Part shown: in pieces, positions 13,445 to 16,451 of the stretch
Numbering within the stretch: the stretch's first letter is position 1
Layout of the letters: each line of letters starts with the position of its first letter
Assembly: GCA_910579835.1 (NCBI GenBank)
Contig: CAJTWQ010000040.1
Coordinates: 1,744-18,194 of the forward strand
Direction of reading: 5' to 3'
Length of the DNA: 16,451 nucleotides
Source of the DNA: an uncultured Ruminococcus sp.
Lineage (GTDB): Bacteria > Bacillota > Clostridia > Oscillospirales > Ruminococcaceae
Notes under the pieces: generated by a model
Database searches by the model: none
The model's input: the letters and a program-made list of their open reading frames with translations, nothing else
Told to the model about the DNA's origin: nothing
Program-made: the position numbers and the translations under genes

Positions 13445-15769
13445 ATGAAAGGAATAACCGAAAATCTGAAAGCTGCTCTGATCGTCCTGATGGTAATTGC
13501 CCTAACGCTCTTCAGCGGTCTAAGGTTAATGGAAATACAGGTGGTCGGTGACAAAACTATAAAATCTCCGGAACCCAGCTATGAGGGAGCCCGGTCATAT
13601 ATACGCAGTGTAAAAGCCACACGCGGCGAAATCATGGACTACAGCGGAAACGTTCTTGTAACTAATGATTCCCGTGTAGACCTTGTTCTGAAAAAAGCAT
13701 TCTTCCCTGAAGATCTTCAGGAAGGCAACAAAACGCTCCTTGGAATTTACAACGGGCTTAAAGAACATAATTATGAATTTGAGGAAAGCCTCCCTATTAC
13801 CAAAACATCTCCATACGTTTTCACTTCCAATGAGACAAAGGAACTTATATCTGCTCTGAATCTCAATGTTTACGCTACGGCAGAAAATTGTATTGACAAA
13901 CTTATCTCCGATTACGAAATAAGCGAAGGCTACACAGAAGAAGAAAAACGAATTATAGCTGGAATGCGCTATGAAATGATAGTCAGGGATTTTTCCTACG
14001 AATTTGATCTTCCCCTTGCCGAAAACGTTGACGCAGAAACGGTGATCTATATGAAAGAACTAAGCAGCTTCTACAAGGGCGTAGAAGCTGTAGAAGCTTC
14101 GGAACGCCGGATAGAACGAGGGGATATACTTCCTCACGAAATCGGTACCGTAGGACCTATTTATGCCGAGGAATATGACGAACTCAGCACAAAGGGCTAC
14201 TCTCTGAACGATATATTAGGAAAAAGCGGAATTGAAAAGGCAATGGAAAAAGAACTGCGAGGCGTAAATGGAAAAGAAGAGGTTATTTTCCGGGACGATT
14301 CAGTAGTTGATGTAAAAACAATTACACATACTGAAACAGGCGCCTCAGTAAAACTTACCGTTGACGGAAACTTTCAGCTGAAGCTTCAGGGAATACTTGA
14401 CAAATTTATTGAAAACTTTCCTTCAATAAACCCAAAACCGCATATACTTGACGGAAAATGCGGCGCAATCGCAGTAATTGACGTAAAAACAGGCGCTTTA
14501 AAGGGAACTGCAACTGCCCCCACATATAATCTGAAAGATTATTCCGAAAATTATGATTATTTTCGCAATGCAGAGAATTCTCCTTTGGTAAACCGCTGCA
14601 CCTATGGATTATACCGCCCCGGCTCTACTTTCAAGACAATTACAGCTACAGCCGGCCTCAACGAAGGTATTATCAACGGCGAAACATCCTTTGTCTGCGG
14701 AGGAGATAATTCCTTTGATTTTTTCGGCACAAAATACGGATGTACAGGCACACATAGCCATATCTCAGTCCGTCATGCAATTGAGGTATCCTGTAACATC
14801 TTTTTCTATGAGGTATCACGCCAACTTGGAATTGACAAAATTACTGAGTATGCAGAGCTTTACGGTCTTGGTTCATCTACTGGACTTGAAACAGGAGACG
14901 CTTCCGGCTATCTCTGCAACCCCGAAACCTTTGCCGAAAATGGAATTCCCTGGTATATCGGCTATGTTATTCAGGCAGGTATCGGAAATCAGGACTGTGG
15001 CATGACGCCTCTCCAAATGGCTGTAGTTGCTGCAACAATTGCCAACAAAGGCATAAGATATAAACCATATCTGGTAGATAGTCTTTATGAATATGGCTCC
15101 GGAGAACTTATTTCCAAAACACAGCCCACTATTGCCGAAAAAATCAATCTTAACTACGATTATGTTTATGACTATATAATAGAAGGAATGATCGACGCTT
15201 CAAAAAACATGCCTGCACAGTATTCTATTTCAGATCTCGGATTCGACGTTGCAATTAAAACCGGTACCCCCCAGGTAGGATCTAATCTTGAGGATCAGAA
15301 TTCCTTTTTTATCGGCTTTGCTCCGGCAGATAACCCTGAAGTTGCTTTTGCAGGAGTTATCGAGCATGGTGAATATTCTAAATATATGATTCGCGATATT
15401 CTTCTGGCATATCAGGAGTGCTACGGTCTGAACGGCGTTCAGCCAAAAAATCAGACGCTCCCCGATGAGGTGCGTCCTGTGCTTTCCACTGTCACAACTT
15501 CCGCAGCATCCACAACTTCTACTAATGCAGCAACAACCACAACAACTGTATCTGCTTCTTCATCCGCTTCGGCTGAACCCACAGTTCCTATTCGTACAGA
15601 GCCAGTTTATACGGTTCCGCAGACAACAGCTCCAATAACTGAGCCTGCACCAACAACTGTGCCTCCTACAGCAGTTCCCACGGAACCTCCCATTCCCGGC
15701 ACAACAGCCGCAGTACCTCCCGATCGGCCTGACAATACCGCGATACCTCATAATAATCAAACTGAATAA
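13445..15769 (+). CDS. mrdA: Class B penicillin-binding protein 2, elongation transpeptidase with Thr/Pro-rich tail
   Basis: PBP2 cross-links peptidoglycan during side-wall growth, partnered with RodA and MreC. A membrane anchor lies at about residues 11-30. The dimerisation domain starts at KATRGEIMDYSGNVLV (58-73), and the transpeptidase domain runs from about 335. Active-site motifs are intact: SxxK at Ser394-Lys397 (PGSTFK), SxN at Ser449-Cys-Asn451 and KTG at 605-607 followed by TPQ. At 774 residues it is longer than typical PBP2. The last 95 residues (about 680-774) form a low-complexity Thr/Ser/Ala then Pro/Thr/Glu tail after the catalytic domain, which would lie outside the cell. GGAG (13436-13439) is 5 bases before the ATG. 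It is 43 bases after mreD and is the last gene before a strong terminator. A SpoVD/PbpB-type identity is less likely because PASTA domains are absent and the mreBCD context is present. Confidence 0.95.
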   Translation: MKGITENLKAALIVLMVIALTLFSGLRLMEIQVVGDKTIKSPEPSYEGARSYIRSVKATRGEIMDYSGNVLVTNDSRVDLVLKKAFFPEDLQEGNKTLLGIYNGLKEHNYEFEESLPITKTSPYVFTSNETKELISALNLNVYATAENCIDKLISDYEISEGYTEEEKRIIAGMRYEMIVRDFSYEFDLPLAENVDAETVIYMKELSSFYKGVEAVEASERRIERGDILPHEIGTVGPIYAEEYDELSTKGYSLNDILGKSGIEKAMEKELRGVNGKEEVIFRDDSVVDVKTITHTETGASVKLTVDGNFQLKLQGILDKFIENFPSINPKPHILDGKCGAIAVIDVKTGALKGTATAPTYNLKDYSENYDYFRNAENSPLVNRCTYGLYRPGSTFKTITATAGLNEGIINGETSFVCGGDNSFDFFGTKYGCTGTHSHISVRHAIEVSCNIFFYEVSRQLGIDKITEYAELYGLGSSTGLETGDASGYLCNPETFAENGIPWYIGYVIQAGIGNQDCGMTPLQMAVVAATIANKGIRYKPYLVDSLYEYGSGELISKTQPTIAEKINLNYDYVYDYIIEGMIDASKNMPAQYSISDLGFDVAIKTGTPQVGSNLEDQNSFFIGFAPADNPEVAFAGVIEHGEYSKYMIRDILLAYQECYGLNGVQPKNQTLPDEVRPVLSTVTTSAASTTSTNAATTTTTVSASSSASAEPTVPIRTEPVYTVPQTTAPITEPAPTTVPPTAVPTEPPIPGTTAAVPPDRPDNTAIPHNNQTE
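15459..15766 (+). repeat. Low-complexity Thr/Ser/Ala/Pro coding tract at the 3' end of pbp2
   Basis: The codons are dominated by ACA, ACT, ACC, GCA, TCC and CCT, giving residues such as TTSAASTTSTNAATTTTT, then PTVPPTAVPTEPPIPGTT. The tract is biased in sequence but is not a tandem repeat at the DNA level. A similar Thr/Pro linker is encoded about 300 bases further on in the M23 gene (around 16070-16260). Confidence 0.6.
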
Positions 15770-15775
15770 CTGTTT

Positions 15776-15815
15776 AAACGGCTTTGGAATCTAATAATAC
15801 CAAAGCCGTTTTTTT
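15776..15815 (+). terminator. Strong rho-independent terminator of the zapA-to-pbp2 operon
   Basis: AAACGGCTTTGG (15776-15787) pairs perfectly with CCAAAGCCGTTT (15800-15811) around a 12-nt loop, and the stem runs into seven T residues (15809-15815). It begins 7 bases past the pbp2 stop and marks the end of the operon. Confidence 0.95.
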
Positions 15816-15824
15816 GGCATTTTT

Positions 15825-15853
15825 TTAACAGATGCAAAATCATAGCGTATAAT
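15825..15853 (+). promoter_or_regulatory. Sigma-A promoter of the M23 peptidase gene
   Basis: TTAACA (15825-15830, 5 of 6 to consensus), an exact 17-bp spacer, and a perfect TATAAT (15848-15853). The predicted start near 15860 gives a leader of about 34 nt with GGAGGTG (15881-15887). Nothing resembling a sigma-F or sigma-G promoter was noticed. Confidence 0.85.
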
Positions 15854-15893
15854 TTTACCTCGAATGTCAATAATAAGTTTGGAGGTGTTATAT

Positions 15894-16451
15894 GTGAAAG
15901 ACAATAACATGAAAAAAGGCTCAAAGGGCTTTTATGCAGCTCTGGGAATAAGCGCAGTAATGATCGGTTCAGCTTGTTTTTTTGCTTATGATCAGGGCGA
16001 AAAACTTAAAGAAAAACCGGTAGACGAGATAATATCAGTTCCTGAGGCTGCTGTTGACCGCAAATCCACAGGTATCCCAAAAACAACAACAGCCGCTGTC
16101 ACAACGGCGCCGCCGATTTATACAACTTATACGCCAGTGACAACTGCCGCCGTTACACAGCCCGTTCAAAGAACGACTCTCCCGGCAGCTGAAATCATAA
16201 TTTCCGATCCGCCCGCTCCCGTTCAGGAAACACAGACAGAAACTCCCGAAATACCGGAAACAGAGTCTGTAGGTTCGGTAAAACTTGAAAATGCCAAACC
16301 TCCTCTTTCAGATGCCGGAAACATTCTAAATCCTTTCAGCGGAAACGAATTGGTAAAGAATGAAACAACCGGTTCATGGCAGACGCATAACGGTACGGAC
16401 TATGGCGCCGAAGTAGGAACAGAAGTATGCGCCATCTCATCCGGTGAGATA
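15894..16451 (+). CDS. Membrane-anchored M23 (SpoIIQ-like) peptidase, 5' portion
   Basis: The gene starts at GTG 15894, with GGAGG (15881-15885) 8 bases upstream. The ATG at 15909 is too far from it, and the ATG at 15892 is followed at once by a stop in another frame. The 186 residues in the window begin VKDNNMKKGSKGF. A membrane span follows at about 13-32, then a Thr/Pro-rich linker at about 60-125 (TTTAAVTTAPP, PVTTAAVTQPV). The first part of an M23 domain is then seen: NPFSGNELVKNETTGSWQTH, then HNGTDYGAEVGTEVCAISSGEI-type sequence, with zinc ligands His165 and Asp169. M23 enzymes cut peptidoglycan peptide bridges. The sequence before the HxxxD motif resembles SpoIIQ, but the sigma-A promoter and location beside pbp2 would also fit a vegetative elongation hydrolase. 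The gene continues beyond the window, so the remaining HxH motif cannot be checked. Confidence 0.85.
   Translation, partial: MKDNNMKKGSKGFYAALGISAVMIGSACFFAYDQGEKLKEKPVDEIISVPEAAVDRKSTGIPKTTTAAVTTAPPIYTTYTPVTTAAVTQPVQRTTLPAAEIIISDPPAPVQETQTETPEIPETESVGSVKLENAKPPLSDAGNILNPFSGNELVKNETTGSWQTHNGTDYGAEVGTEVCAISSGEI

Noticed and set aside
15428..15442. Palindrome CTGAACGGCGTTCAG, reminiscent of a GAAC-GTTC LexA operator
   Set aside because: The half-sites are 3 rather than 4 bases apart, and it is deep inside the pbp2 coding region, where it is most simply coding sequence.
1..16451. CRISPR arrays, insertion sequences, toxin-antitoxin or phage genes
   Set aside because: No regularly spaced repeats, transposase, integrase or phage-like frames were seen on either strand; the window is essentially core genome.

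Overview
This window looks like a chromosomal segment of a low- to moderate-GC Gram-positive anaerobe of the Clostridia, most likely a Ruminococcus-like member of the Oscillospiraceae. The reasons are the strong AAGGAGG-type ribosome binding sites, sigma-A promoters, Bacillota-type spoVG, lexA, zapA, mreBCD and yfhO genes, a DUF4321 gene, and Thr/Pro-rich extracellular linkers on envelope proteins. The taxonomic call is an inference from gene content and style, not from a database match.

Layout. Positions 1-866 hold the 3' part of rmuC and a bidirectional terminator. An AT-rich GNAT acetyltransferase gene (minus strand, 898-1356) and a tRNA-Arg(CCU) (minus strand, 1592-1668, with its own promoter and terminator) follow. 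Positions 1815-4915 carry a large YfhO-family membrane protein and a Nudix ADP-ribose pyrophosphatase-like enzyme, probably co-transcribed. A shared hairpin separates them from spoVG (minus strand, 5024-5344), which has its own promoter and a roughly 100-nt structured leader. Divergent from spoVG are murC (TTG start) and lexA, which are translationally close and probably one transcript.

From a promoter near 7649 to a strong terminator at 15776-15815 runs one long same-strand array: zapA, a U32-family RNA hydroxylase-like gene, dut, a DUF4321 gene, mreB, mreC, mreD and a class B PBP2 with a Thr/Pro-rich tail. Spacings are short or overlapping throughout. The array joins a division-ring factor, nucleic-acid housekeeping genes and the complete rod-elongation machine. 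After the terminator, a sigma-A-like promoter precedes a membrane-anchored M23 (SpoIIQ-like) peptidase that runs off the window.

The theme is envelope growth: precursor synthesis (MurC), scaffold and regulators (MreB, MreC, MreD), cross-linking (PBP2), hydrolysis (M23), division (ZapA) and possibly cell-wall polymer glycosylation (YfhO), with DNA and nucleotide quality-control genes interspersed (RmuC, LexA, Dut, Nudix). Most of the window is recognisable core genome. The least explained items are the structured leader in front of zapA, the DUF4321 protein in the elongation operon, and the Thr/Pro tails on PBP2 and its M23 neighbour. No gene-free stretch exceeds 300 bases; the longest is 7557-7799.
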